64,000 nt of DNA from Cyathus striatus (GCA_025738555.1 JAOVFP010000001.1:2542001-2606000), one strand, 5' to 3'. Counted from the stretch's first letter, positions 11,297 through 23,530 are shown. The notes: generated by a model from the letters alone, not told the origin. Program-made: numbers and translations.

Positions 11297-12230
11297 ATAG
11301 AAGCCTAGTGTGAGATGTAGAAGCATTGAAGGGATGTGTTATGCCCAGAACAAGCAAAGCTTGTCAATAAGTGTTAGTAATGCTGTAAGAAAACATGCCA
11401 CCCAGTCAACACTCAGGCATTTGAGGATACAAAGCACCAGCTCAAGCTGTAAATGCCTTGAGAGGACATGTCACCCAGAATGAGTGAAGCCTGGCATTCC
11501 TGGATCTATAAGCAGCCAATCTAGTGGTATGCCACCCACACCAAATGCACAATGTACTCAAATAACCACTATTGAAGATATGATATCAGCTTCAAGCCTT
11601 ACAGGAAGTAGAGGTATGCCACTCAAACTGACTGCACCATGTCAGCTGATAAGGCACTAACACATACAAAAGCTCCCAACTTGATCTGTGGATGCAGTAG
11701 GGAGATATGCCATGCAATATGAATGCCGACTGCCGATGAGGACCATGGAAGATACAGATGATGCCACCAAAGACAAACACACAGGCCACTAATGGACCCA
11801 AACCATTCTACAGGACATGGCTGCTTCCATCTCCAGCTGTAAAGGCAGTAGGAAGAAGTGCTACCCGGGCCGAAAATGCAGCCCAGGGAGATAAGGCTTG
11901 CAGATGACATGCAACATGAATGAACATGCAGCATCTCAATAGTGCCAAAGGTTCCTCACCCCAAAACTGCAGCCTCAAAGTGCAGTCACCAAAGCCACCA
12001 AAATACCAAAAGACAAAGAACATGCAAAACAGAAATAAGAAGACAGCAAGAAGAGAAAACAGTACAATGAAAGAGAGAAAAGCCCGAGAAAGAGTGACAC
12101 ATACTAATAACACCCCCCTCATATTGTGAACTGATCCTCCTTATTCTCGACAGGGAACTCTTTCCCCAAGATTTCCCTCCTTGCTGCCCTTGAACACCCC
12201 TCCCTCATTTTTCTTCACCCTCATTATTCA
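11297..12230. repeat. Degenerate tandem-like repeats, no gene recognised
   Basis: The motif ATG(C/T)CACCCA and its variants recur at roughly 60-140-bp spacing (near 11338, 11397, 11467, 11529, 11615, 11707, 11850), each followed by related A/C-rich sequence. The open frames on both strands here (for example 12122-11808 minus) are low-complexity and not convincing genes. Confidence 0.35.
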
Positions 12231-12269
12231 TAGTGATGGGAGTGAGTCTGCCTTTGCACAAAAGCCCAT

Positions 12270-12543
12270 TCCTTGGTATTGTGGAGGTTGCATTGACAGA
12301 TATAGACTGGGGCATTGTCAGGAGTGTGCTTGGAAGTCAGGGGAATGATTGGACTTTGAAGGCATGTACTGCAACAATGACAAATGTGCCATACTTTCTC
12401 CCTTCACCTTCCCTCCCAGATCTGAAAATGCGAATGGGTTCTCTACCCCACCATCCACAGGCACCTCATCAACATTCAATTTGTCTGTAGGGGCCTATGC
12501 AACAAAGAGTATGATGCCAAGAGGCAGCATGGAACAAATATGA
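12270..12543 (+). pseudogene. Cys-rich fragment, unrecognised
   Basis: One frame reads a run of paired cysteines (WYCGGC, GHCQEC, MYCNNDKC) with a TGA between the second and third pair, then a Ser/Thr/Pro-rich stretch to 12543. The spacing looks like a zinc-binding module that has been interrupted. I know no matching family and see no start codon or introns, so this is only a possible remnant. Confidence 0.25.
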
Positions 12544-13259
12544 TGGTAGCAGGTTGAGGTTTCAAAGAGAAAGCGAGTTGAGTGGGTAGCAAGGATGATG
12601 AGTAGGTTCCTGTGCATTTATTATGCACATGCTACTGTAGAAGCATGTCAGTCACGACAAGGTAGAAACTTATAAGGAAGAGCATAGATTAGTGTTTGCT
12701 CATTTCCCTAGGTCTACACCAGTCATTCATCACTGAGAAGCAAAAACACAAGAATGACAAATATGTACCCCCTTCTTCTGATCTTTGCACATCTCAAAAG
12801 CGGATTTTCCTGTCACCTGTGACATTTGAAAACATCCCAATGTCCCCCTGGTTGATCCTATCTGTAAGCTGAACCCCAGTGAAAAGTGGATGAATTGGAA
12901 TCGAGCCACAAATGAGCAGGATCAATTGGGGTCGAGTAGAATGAAGCAGATCAATCAGAATCGAGTCAAATTGTGCGTGGCTGGGTTCCTTTCACCTCGT
13001 GACTATGATATCTCGATCTTCGACGTGTCATCGCATTGCTTCTTTCTTTTTGAACGTAGTACTGCCTTTATGTCTCTTGTGTGTGTCTCTGTTCTTACGT
13101 TGTATCTCCAAAACTCTCAGTAAATCAAAAGTACTTTGTTAAGTTGTCTTCGTCTGCGTTAACATTCTGGGTGCTACTTGGTTATTTATGAAGTTCTTGG
13201 CGACACAGTACACATTTGGACCACTCTAAAAGTGTCAGCTACGTGTTCTTCTCCACCAA

Positions 13260-16200
13260 ATGGAGGAACCCGGGTGCTTCCACTGCGACTGCATGGTAGT
13301 TTGCAAAGGAGGCAAAAGTGTCTCTCGGTCTACATACGATCGCCACAGGAAGTACCACATATCTGAGGAATTCCTTCATGAAATCGATGTATTAGCCTCC
13401 CAGGAATATAGAAGGCATCCGAGCCAATCCAGCTCAGTACAGTGGTCTTCCAATCACAACCATGACATCCAACCCCATGCAGCTGAACCTCAGGCGTCTA
13501 TGCACAAAGGAAATAACATGGATGAAGGTATTTCTACGAGATCTACGAGATTGAGAGCTTAACTTCCTATGTTCTTATTCCTTTTTACTAGATACTGATA
13601 CATCGCACTTTGATACCAGAAGCGACAGTCAAACTCGTGAGGGCAGTATTTCAGATACTGAAGGCTTGGATATTCAGCAGAGTGAGGAATTGGGGGAAGG
13701 TATGTATATTTATACCAGAAATTCGACATTATTTATTTCATTTGATACAGAGGCACCTCAACTGCATGACTCCTCTGATGACGAAGGAGATGCTCCAGAC
13801 CCTGGTAGCATAGCGGACCGACGATACCGCTCACTGGAACCTCCTGAACCCAATGAGCTGGATGAACCTGATGAACTGGAAGATCTTTTGGAACTAGATC
13901 TCAACGAGCCCATGAACCTGGAAGGTAATGGTTTGTGTTTAGCTACATCCAGGTTTTTCACCAGAAGTTGTAGAGGAAGATTTTCATGAACAAACATCCG
14001 CTATTGAAGAAATACAAGAGTCTTTAGATTTTATCAAAGGGATAAAACATGCAACACTGGATGGAAGTGACATGGACCCCGAAGATATCGAGTTACTGAG
14101 ATATCCACCAGAGTTCTCTCCCATTGTGGATGAGGACATGCTTTTTGCGCTTTGTCTTTTTTTTTCCACCACCTTATCATCTGAAAACACGTACACCAAA
14201 ATACAAGAGGCGACACTCGCTCGTCATCCAGACGATGATATTCCAATGCTTTCTCAAATAAAAACACAAATCAGATCTCTTAGCGGTGTGAAGGCAATAA
14301 TCAATGATATGTGCACCAACTCGTGCATAGGCTACACAGGACCTTTTCGTGATATGGATCTCTGCCCAAAGTGTCTGGAGCCGCACTATGATAGTAAAGG
14401 CTTGGCTCGCAAAACATTTAGCACAATACCAATTGGCCCGCAAATTCAGGCCATGTACTGTGACAAAACGAGTGCTCGTCTTATGAAATATCGAAGGAAT
14501 CGAACAAATGAACTTGTTGCTGCTATTAAAGATGGTGCCGATATTGAACTCTATGACGACTACATCTGTGGTCAAGAGTATCTCGCGGCTGTGCTGGGGG
14601 AGAAAATCACACCAGATGACAATGTATTAATGTCGTCCCTTGATGGTGCTCAGCTTTATCGGAGCAAAACTTCCGACTGCTGGTTTTTCATATGGGTTTA
14701 CCTTGACTTAGACTATAGTATTCGTTACAAGAAGCGTTACGTTGCACCTGGGGCTATCATCCCAGGACCAAATCATCCGAAAAATTTGGATTCTTTTCTC
14801 TTCCCTAGTTTTTACCACCTATCTGCTCTGCAAACAGAAGGCCTTACAATATGGGATGCTGATACTGATCGAACTTATACTTCATATTTATTTTTTGCTT
14901 TTGGAACAGCTGATGGACCAGGTTTGGCTGCCTCCACTGGCCTCAATGGTTACAGGGGCAAGATGGGCTGTCAACTTTATTGCCCAATATGAAGTAGGCA
15001 CAAACCAAATGGCAATACTTACTATCCAATGCTTTCCAAGCCAGATAATTATTCAGTAGACGGATGTGATCATGATGATATTGATATCAAAGGCCTCTCC
15101 GAAACCTTTTTTTCTTCTGATGCATCAACAGATCGCTATTGGTCTAATCTTCAAATTCTAATAGATTGTCATACTCAACGTGAATATCAAGAAGCACATC
15201 GTGATACTGGCATTACAAAACCAAGTATCCTTCACGGACTTCCTGAAGATCGATTTCTAGGTATAATAGCCATGCTTGTGCTTGATTTTATGCACATCCC
15301 TGCATTGAACATTACGGACTTGATATTTGGATTACTGTGAGGTACCATTGACTGTGATCGAAATGATCACAAGTCCACATGGGATTGGGCTGTTCTTCAA
15401 GGCGACATTTGGAAGGAACATGGTGCTGCTGTTGCTTCTTGTACACCTTATCTTCCCGGCTCTTTTGATTGACCTCCCCGAAACCCTGCTGAAAAAATAA
15501 ACAGTGGCTACAAGGCTTGGGAGTACCTGATTTACCTGTATGGTCTCACTCCTGCACTTCTCTATGGAATTCTCCCAGAAGAATTCTGGATAAACTTATG
15601 CAAATTAATCTCAGGGACTCGGATTCTTCTTCAGCATCGAATAACTCCTGATCAGCTTCTCACTGCCCACACACTAATTATTGAATTTAGTCAGGAATTC
15701 GAAGAGCTCTACTGTCAACGACGAGTTGACAGGATACACTTTGTTGGGCAGAGTATACATTCTCTCTCTCATGGTGCACCAGAGACTGTACGAGTAGGCC
15801 CAACGGCAATCTACTCTCAGTGGACAATAGAGCGAACAATTGGTAATCTGGGAGAAGAGCTATGACAGCACTCAAATCCATATCAGAATATTACACAAAG
15901 AGCGATTTTACGTGCACAGATGAATGCACTACAGGCAATAATTCCTGAGCTAGCTGATTCAAAGTCAACTTTTCCTCGTGGATCCAAAGATTTAGGTGAT
16001 GATTATGTTTTGCTTACTGCCACAGATAAATGTCGTCGAGAGACTCGAGAATGCGAAAGCGAAGCCTTGCGTGTCTATCTTCAAAACAGAGATGATGTCA
16101 TAATTTCTCCTCAACGATGGCCACTTCAATGTGTTGTCTGTTGGTCACGTCTTCGACTGCCAAATGGACAGATTGCACGATCAGTGTGGAAGGAGTCCAA

Positions 16201-16643
16201 GAAACCTTTGGATCGTCTGCGAACATCTCGTAATGTCAAGGTACTTAATTTTTACTCTATTATTTTCTCATTTATCTTCTTAAAATTTCCTACAGATTCG
16301 TGTCTCAGCTACTGCAGAATGGCAATTTGCAGAAGTGCTATATTATTTTATTATTGATAATGGAGATGGAATGGAGGACACAGTTGTAATGATTTCGCTT
16401 TTTTCTCCTCCAAATGCTCACTTGCTCGACATTTCTTCCAATGCTTTGATATCTTGTAAACCTCTAGGAGATGAGGGTGTTCTTGTTGTGAATGTCAAGT
16501 CAATTCATTCAGTTGTGGCAGCTATTCCACATCCACCCACTGCTGGCCATCCAGAGCTTGAAGGCTGGGTTTTTATTGTGGAGAAACCAGGACTTGATAT
16601 TGCAACTCTTGCTGGCATTGAGGAACCCATCTTGGAAGAGTAG
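13260..16643 (+). pseudogene. Plavaka-family transposase, five exons, four premature TGA codons
   Basis: Exons are 13260-13527, 13592-13699, 13751-13924, 13965-16240 and 16296-16643, all joined in frame by GT-AG introns of 64, 51, 40 and 55 nt. The N-terminus has a C2H2-like finger (CFHCDCMVVC followed by HRKYH), then an acidic linker, then the DDE core: SSLDGAQLYR, RYKKRYVAPGAIIPGPN, FGTADGPG, QWTIERTIGNLGEE. The Asp of SLDGAQ, the Asp of TADGPG and the Glu of WTIERT are the likely catalytic residues. A conserved C-terminal block ends VEKPGLDIATLAGIEE. In-frame TGA codons lie at 14990, 15338, 15470 and 15863. Each falls where relatives carry Arg (for example FD-R-PPRNPAEKI), so each fits CGA to TGA. 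No frameshift was found. The ATG at 13260 is the first in frame before the finger. Confidence 0.88.
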
Positions 16644-16701
16644 TAATTATATTGTATAGATATATATATACCTACTGAAATATAGTACACCCCTCAAAAT
16701 T

Positions 16702-17150
16702 CTCATATGCTACTTGCAGCTTTGCACTCAGTTCCTTTGTTTTGCATAGGTCCGTCAATATCCCGAGGACTCTGACCAACAGACTGCGCCACAAGTTGAC
16801 AAAGCTCATCGATGTCAAACTCACATCTGTACTCTGCAAGGCGAAGATCATTGTTGACACTGAATGTGCAAGATTACGGATTAGACATATATGCCAGAGA
16901 GCAACATGTATAAGACTTACAGCCAGCGTCCCAATGAGTAGTTAAAGAGATCATCAAGAGAGTCTGACATGCCCGAGAATCCATGATGTGGCAGCTGCCA
17001 ACAGGTCCAAGTGAAGTTAGAGATTGGGGAGGAAATATATACTGAACGCGACGAGAGAGGATGGCACAGGTAGCAAATTGAAGATGAGCCTTGCAATCCC
17101 AGATCAGAAACTTGCTGAGTTGTTGCCAGTACTTCCAGATATCGCTGCAC
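16702..17150 (-). CDS. Possible small Plavaka-borne gene, two exons, opposite strand
   Basis: Exon 1 (17150-16921) and exon 2 (16859-16702) are joined by a 61-nt intron with donor GTAAGT and acceptor TTCAG, keeping the frame. The second exon reads as a plausible folded, acidic protein (RLAEYRCEFDIDELCQLVAQ) ending in TGA. The gene would be convergent with the transposase, its stop lying 58 bp beyond the transposase stop. I do not recognise the family. Exon 1 has a competing open frame on the same strand (from 17197), so the start and the upstream frame are uncertain. Confidence 0.4.
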
Positions 17151-17406
17151 AGAGTTGAGCAGCAGAACAATTTCGAGTTTCTTTTGTTTATCGCCAATTA
17201 TAACGAATTTAGAGGAAAGCAGAGGAAATACAGAAGAGTCGGACTGAAAGCGAGTAACTTAGAAGAATTCGAATAACACAAAAGTTCACTCAAAAGAACA
17301 CGTGATAGTATTTGTCACACATGGCATTGCCAAACAAACTCGTCCTCCCACCTTCTCCATACTCAACATCTCTTCTACTTATCCTCTCTCCTTGCTTTCT
17401 CCCACC

Positions 17407-19812
17407 ATGTCTACTTCTTATGCATTCGGGATGCCCGACCCTTCAGTTTCACTTTCCAACTATGCTTCATCAGGTCCCCCGATTACCCAGTACCAAACCA
17501 TTCGGCAAGCTCTCCAACCTCTGGACCCCCCTCAGAATTGCTGCCCATTCAATCCAACCGAGTTTGACAAAACTCGGTTTGGTAGATTCTTTCACTTTGA
17601 ATCATTACACTAATCATTTTTGTAGGGTTTATGGTGTAGAAGATAGTGCATACACCCAGCTTTCACAAAGTTACGAGGCTCTCAAGTGCGAGCTCATACA
17701 GAAAGAAGCCCAGCTCGCGTACAAAGACGGCCAGCTTGACATGATTAAGTAGGTAATCTTTCTATTCAAGATTACTAACATTAGTTCGCTTTTAGATCAG
17801 AAAATGCAAAATTACTCCTGATTATTCAAGAAAACTGCTCTCTCTATGCACAACCCCCACTACCACCACTGCCATCGCTGACTATCGGCTCCTGCTTCCT
17901 TGACTTCACCAAACCGCAATCTCCAATTCAAGTGCTAGAAAAGCGCGAACGCCACTTTCTTAAGTTCTGGTCATACAACATTTTTATTGCAGAGAGGGCA
18001 GCACGAAGGAAGAAATCGGCGATGGTGGTGGATAAGAAGGACAACAAGAAGGCAATGGATGAAGAGGAGGCAACAGATGGGGAGGAGGTGATGGATGGAG
18101 AGGAGGTGATGGATGGAGAGGAGACGACAGATGGAGAGGAGGAGAGTGCCGAAGAAGGTTCCAGTGGGAAAAAGAGGAAGAAGAAATCTGACGAGCCAAA
18201 GATGTTATGGTATATTGAGACCTTGGAAGGCCGTCGAGTATCCCCCTACGTCATCAAGGAGATCCAAGCTTCCTCTCGCATGCTGTGGCAGAAGATGGTT
18301 GACAGAAAACTGGCGAAGCGACAATGGCTGAGGAACACTCCCAAAGTGAGGGAGGCATTCTACCATGAAATGTGCTCGAAGCACCCTGAATTGTCGTACT
18401 CGGAGGGGTTTTGGAAAGCCCGTCAGATTGCTACCGATGGGTACTCTTCATGGTACTCAAACCATGGCCTGAAGAAGCTAGACAGCAACGACCCAGCCTC
18501 TTCAAGCCCTGGGGATGACAACAAGCACATCACGAAAAAGCGACGCATATCAAGTAGCCCCGTGCCTAGCGACTCAGAACTTGAAGGTCTTTTTCGTCTC
18601 TCTGAGGAGCCAGAAGAATTTATGGTCATCAACCCTCCTAGTCCACCCTCGTCTGAAACTGGGTAAGTGTTGCCGTATATCATGTACCATGCTGATATAT
18701 TTTTAGATATAATCTAAAACTAAATGCGTGCAAAATGGCTCCAAAAGCTGGAACAAGCAAGGCTACGGTCCTCAAGGTGTCTAAACCTGCAAGTTTAGCA
18801 GTCTCATTCAAAAGCCCATTGTGAGTCAGTGATTCCGTCGTCGTAGTTTGTATGGTGACAACTTCTCAGGGCGGGTCTCTTCAATGCCAAGGGTAGTGCG
18901 AAGACTAAAGGCAAGTATTTCTTGTTTTATTATCGTGATATACTAACGTTACTTGTACAATGGCATTGTCATGTATTCACCAGCTTTTCGAAACCCTGTG
19001 CCAAAGCTGGACACTGCAACTCAAAACAAGGCCCTAACAGCTAATCGTGAAGCTCTACCAGCGCAAAGTGTGGCCCTCCCACCTGAACGCGCAGCCACGC
19101 CTGAACAAGGCCCCCTCCCAGAGCAACAAAACACCCTCCCAGAGAAACGCGTAGCCACGCCTAAACAAGGCACCCTCCCAGCGCAATGAAACGGCCTTCC
19201 AGAGCAACGCATAGCCATGCCTGAACAAGGTGCCCTCCCAGAGCAACAAAATGCCCTCCCAGCTGGATGCGTGGCTCTTCCAGCGCAACGAAACGGCCTC
19301 CCAGAGCAACGTGTAGCCACGCCTGAACAAGGTGCCCTCCCAGAGCAACAAAATGCCCTCCCAGCTGGACGTGTGGCTCTTCCAGCACAATGGGACGCCC
19401 TCCTAGAGCAATGTGTAGCCACGCCTGAACAAGGCGCCCTCCCAGCTGAACGTGTGGCTCTTCCAGTGCAGCACAAGCTTATTCCAGCTCAACCTGATTC
19501 ACAGCTAACACCAGTTCGACCCAAGACTGATCCCCCTGCCATTGTCGCCAAAATGCACAAGTCGCGAAAAGCCACTGTTGGGAAGAAGGACTCAGTCAAG
19601 TAAGTAATATGATTATACTTGCTATATTTCTTGATACACCTGGCTGTCTAGAAATCGACGCAAGGCAATATGGATTGGAGAGAATCCAAAGGGAACCGAG
19701 GCAGAGTTTCATGATTACTGGGAAAGACTGCCGGCAGACTTACGCAGTGTAAGTTTATGTTTTCGTTCTTTCATTTTCTCCTGTCGCTGATTGAACTTAG
19801 CGATGTGACTGA
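17407..19812 (+). pseudogene. Plavaka accessory gene, eight exons, one premature TGA
   Basis: Exons: 17407-17576, 17626-17748, 17796-18662, 18707-18820, 18870-18910, 18984-19599, 19652-19748, 19801-19812. All phases fit; the intron 18911-18983 uses a GC donor (GCAAGT). The ATG follows CCACC. The protein has a coiled coil near residue 75, an acidic repeat of (M/T)DGEE units (about residues 145-175), a basic KKRKKK nuclear-localisation-like run, then an HMG-box-like helical segment (KLAKRQWLRNTPKVREAFYH through WYSNHGLKK). It continues with a Ser/Pro-rich linker, a Pro-Glu-Gln repeat (19050-19470) and a basic C-terminus. Its position inside the element implies a role in transposition or DNA binding; that is inference. 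The TGA at 19187-19189 is CGA in the neighbouring repeat unit. Confidence 0.7.
19050..19470 (+). repeat. Coding tandem repeat, units of about 7 codons (LPEQ/ALPA type)
   Basis: In the accessory-gene frame the DNA encodes repeats such as RVATPEQGALPEQQNALPA and ALPAQRNGLPEQ. The longer repeat unit is about 34 codons, built from a 7-codon unit with Pro at a fixed place. It probably forms an extended linker. Confidence 0.8.
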
Positions 19813-19859
19813 GGAAACACGTTAGGGTGGAGGTTGCAGAGGGCTGCGGAGGCTGGATA

Positions 19860-19975
19860 TGATTGCAGGGGACAGGGGATGGGCAGCGGAGGGGACAATG
19901 GACGGGGTAACGGAGGGGGACGGAGGGGTAGGGGCAGGGGTAGGGGCAAGGGTAGCGGAAGAGGGCAAGCTAAAC
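19860..19975 (+). repeat. G-run tract (possible quadruplex) near the Plavaka right end
   Basis: Many runs of three to five G separated by one to four bases occur here, ending in repeated GGGGTAGGGGCA-type units. Such DNA can form G-quadruplexes. It lies between the accessory-gene stop and the subterminal motif cluster. Confidence 0.6.
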
Positions 19976-20571
19976 TTGCTTGATCATGCTCTATTCTGCC
20001 TCATTGCACTCGATTACGTTCATTTCTGCTACATTCCGCTCAATTTGGCTCGATTCTGCTTACTTTAGTTACTTTTGCTGGGCTGTATTGTAGCTATAAT
20101 TGCTAAATAAAATGGAATTATTGTAATAATAAAAGTACTCTATTATAGTCGATGAGACTTGATTCAAATTGAGTCTCATCGAGTATATGGTCAAATTCTT
20201 AGTGAGGATCAATTTTTTTCGATTGAGTCAATTCGGCCTGATTCCAATCGTTCCCACTCGATTTCGGCTCGATTCCAATTCATCCACTTTTTACTGGGGC
20301 TGAACCTTGATATTCTTCTTCAAGTTTCAAACGGGGCTTGTATGGAATCCTTCAAGGCTGCCATAGGCATGGTGGTAGTATACTTGTTGGATAAGCAGAA
20401 GCAAGATAGGTCTGACTCATGAGAAGTGCAAGACAAGTGGACACAATGACTTGCATTGGTGGGAAGCACACAGTTCCCATTCCAGCAGCGACGAGAAAAG
20501 AGAAGTGACACAGGCAAAAAGGCTTGAGCCAAGACCTTGCTCAGCTGAACACTGCCACTGGCTGGATGCTG

Positions 20572-20904
20572 TGTTGAGATTTGGCTGACAAAGCAGCTGG
20601 ATCTATTGCCAAACAAGCCAATCACATTGGCTGGAATAGAATTGTAATTGTATAATTGATCAGAATGAATTAGATATAATCAGAATACAGTATGATATTC
20701 AATAGTATAATACACTTCTACTCTATTGTACTGTATCATGACTCACTGTATATTCAATCTTCCTGGTATATATACCTGGGTAGACCCCCAAATAATATGG
20801 GATCTCTCTCTCCTACCATCACCTGGTGTCATCTCTCTCTGAGTGAACTCTCTATTTATCTCTGTGTGACTCTGCTTGCTGCTACTTGCTCCTGATTTCT
20901 AACA
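20572..20904. mobile_element. Solo LTR (333 bp)
   Basis: Begins TGTTGAGA and ends TTCTAACA, giving TGTT...AACA termini. Flanking 5-mers are TGCTG (20567-20571) and TGCCG (20905-20909), identical except for a C/T change at a CpG, so they read as a decayed target duplication. A TATATATA run lies at about 20766. No internal domains are nearby. Confidence 0.6.
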
Positions 20905-22132
20905 TGCCGGATATGTTCATAGCTGGCATCCTTGCTCAAAGCATAGCTGTTTCATCCATCCCACATCATTGATGACAACAAGATATTATTATCAACACCA
21001 CAATGATCAACTTTAATCTGTACTTTAATTAGACTATGCCATTCTGGCATTGACAGTGACAGCAAGTATCACATGGAATTTGTCATTTGGGGCTTTGTCA
21101 TCAGTAATTTCTCAATTATATATAAGTATAGCTTTACGGTAAGTATTACATGGTATTTGTGTCTTCATGCCTGCCATTATGTCTCAAATTCCCATGCCTA
21201 TTACCATGTTACTCAGTATGCTTTTTTCTCATTATGATTAGAAGTGCTCAATGATCAGAAATAGAATGTGAAATTCCTATTATATCTGCTCCCATGGGGG
21301 ATATTGCAATGGCAGAGCTTGCAAGCTCTGTTACTGCATCTGGAGGATTTGGATTTATTGGAACAGGTAAGCTTTCTCAGCTACCATACCAGGATTCACA
21401 TTAACCTGAAATTATAAACATTTATCACAGCATTCTTATCAGCCAAAGATATGAAATTAGAAATCACAAAGGTGCACAATATTCTCAGCATCAAACCTGG
21501 GGATTCCATCCCAATCAGAGTGGGATTGATAGGTTGGATTCTCAATAAAACAGAAATCTCCAACAGTCCATGTATATCTGCTGTATTGGAAGAAAAACCC
21601 ACCACAGTTTGGTTGGCATTTGGTGTTAACATGGGGAAGTATGTTGATAAGATCTGTGCATATGATGCCTAACACAATCACAAGACAACCATTTTTGTAA
21701 TAGTTAATTCTGAGGGAGAAGCATTGAAAGTGGCAAATGAGTGGAAGGTCAATGTTCTTGTGGTCCAAGGTGTGAGTGATTATTCAAATTATAAATTATG
21801 TTATGTTTATTAATATGCATTTAGGAAATGAGGCTGGTGGTCATGGAGGCTCTGAGGCACCTCCATTGTTGACCCTTCTTCAATCAGTTCTAGATGTCCT
21901 GCCTAATGGGCCACCTGTGGTAGCAGCTGGGGGCATCTCATCAGGAGATCAGGTGGCCACATTGCTGACCATGGGTGCTGCAGGTGCCATACTGGGAACA
22001 TGATTCCTCTTCACACACGAAAGTCAATATAATGATGTCCAATATAAGCAAGTTTTACTTTCTGCTGATATTCATTCCACTATGAGATCTACAGCTTTTG
22101 ACAAAGCCAGAGGGGCAATGGAATGGCCGCAT

Positions 22133-23530
22133 TAGGGCTGTACACCGTACTGTATACAGTATACAGGTGTACATGTTACGGCCACAAGACAGTTATGGTA
22201 TGACCGTAACCATACCATACTTGGGCATTTTTTACATCTCGAAAAAACGGTACAGTACTGTCAATGGTCAAATATGGTATATATGGTCAATACAGCACAT
22301 TACTATTTTGTATATACAAGCTGAAAAAGCGGAAAGAAGTACTATAGTTCTGATTAATAACATTTAAAATTTCCTGCACTGGTTCCACTGGCACAAAGAG
22401 CACGAAGCCAATACTTTGCTAACATCAATGTATGTATGGTCTCTGCAGAAAGGCTCACATGACATAACAACACAGTATCTTGGCCCCCAGAAAAAACTCT
22501 CTCAACACCAACTGCAGATCCTACATAATAATACATGAGGACGTGTCACAATGTCAGAAAATGCAGCACTGAAATAGTAAGAGTTGTACATACCAGGAAT
22601 GGATAAGATATCCATCGCAAAGTACTTGCAATGGACTCTTGTAGCTTTGCAGTGTTCTTAGAATGCTTCCCTCCAGATAAAAGGGTGAGTGCTGAAGAGG
22701 TGGAAAGTCGCTACATTCAATGTGAGTGTTACAAGGCAGCAAGGAGGGTGTTAGAACAATAAAAACAAGAGTTTGCGACATAACAAGAGAGATAGGACTT
22801 CAGTATGAAGTTCTGGTGTGAAAATGAAGCAGTGAGAACGTATAAATCAATAGAGTTGACAGTGAGAGTGTAGAGACGGGGCATTAAACTTAGAATACAA
22901 GTTCGAGGTGGCAATAAACCTGATTAAAACAAGTTGTAGAAAATTCAGATGATTATATACTGAACAAAAACAATTAATCCTAAAATGTATAAATTAATAC
23001 AGAACACAGGTGAACGAAGATCTTGGGTTAAGGAATGGAAAGTAAATAAAATAACATAGCTGAAACATGAAGAAAGAAAGGAAAAAAATTGGGGGAGCTT
23101 GGTTTTGAGGGATAGTGTTGAGGTACTGTCAAACTTCAGGGTCTGATTCTATGAGCGGTACCAGAGAGGTCTTGACATGTCGAAATGTTCCTTGGAGTTG
23201 GGTACTATGTCGGGATGGTGCACGAATATGTATAGTTTGAGGAAAGGCCAGGGAGAACAAGTGGAGAGGGAGAGATTGAGTAGATAGTCGAGACGCAGGC
23301 AGAAAGCATACTGACACGTCTCTCGAATGTGATCCAGATGATTATGTAATCATATACCATACACCATACCAGACCATAATACGTCCGTAATAGTACAGGT
23401 ACTATATGGGTGTTAACCATACCATAATCATACTGTATTGAATTTACTTTTCAGCTCTTACAGGATGGTTACAGAGCTGTATATATGGTCACCATACACC
23501 CATACTATACGGGTACAGTTTACAGCCCTA
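22133..23530 (-). mobile_element. Deleted hAT transposon inside the nitronate monooxygenase gene
   Basis: The termini are inverted: TAGGGCTGTACACCGTAC at the left, TAGGGCTGTAAACTGTAC (read inward) at the right. The 8-bp flanks GGCCGCAT (22125-22132) and GGCCACAT (23531-23538) are a hAT-type target duplication differing by one CpG to CpA change. The host frame continues across the joined flanks. Only the 3' end of a transposase gene is left (see 22354-22640). Confidence 0.85.
22354..22640 (-). pseudogene. hAT transposase C-terminal dimerisation remnant
   Basis: On the minus strand FAMDILSIPG is followed by an intron (donor GTATGT near 22600, acceptor ATGTAG near 22516) and then SAVGVERVFSGGQDT...LSAETIHTLMLAK. 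The ERVFS...LSAET pattern is the conserved hAT dimerisation region. The rest of the enzyme is missing, so it is not functional. Confidence 0.75.

Larger units (their letters stand above)
12874..20299 (+). mobile_element. Near-complete Plavaka DNA transposon (7.4 kb)
   Basis: The two ends share a 34-bp terminal inverted repeat beginning CCCCAGT and continuing AAAAGTGGATGAATTGGA, with one mismatch (position 8). A direct repeat CTGAA flanks the element at 12869-12873 and 20300-20304; if the terminus is taken as CCCAGT, the repeat is the 7-bp GCTGAAC, so its true length is ambiguous. Subterminal regions repeat AATCGAG-type motifs. Inside are a Plavaka transposase, an accessory gene in the same orientation and a possible convergent small gene. 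Only point mutations to stops spoil the main genes, so the copy was probably lost by decay rather than by deletion. Confidence 0.9.

Noticed and set aside
11808..12122. Minus-strand 104-codon hydrophobic frame as a membrane protein
   Set aside because: Phe/Leu-rich composition arises from an A-rich plus strand (AAGAAAACA runs). There is no family match or intron support.
14990..15865. TGA read as a sense codon (recoding or selenocysteine)
   Set aside because: Host genes such as TFG2, BBP and the dehydrogenases end normally or lack internal TGA, and the CGA counterparts seen elsewhere in the window explain the stops by mutation.
19021..19476. Minus-strand open frame of 151 codons rich in Cys, Gly and Arg
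   Set aside because: It is antisense to the Pro-Glu-Gln repeat of the accessory gene. Periodic DNA keeps several frames open.
10650..20904. A single LTR retrotransposon bounded by the two LTRs at 10650 and 20572
   Set aside because: The two LTRs differ in length, termini and target duplications, and no gag-pol lies between them.
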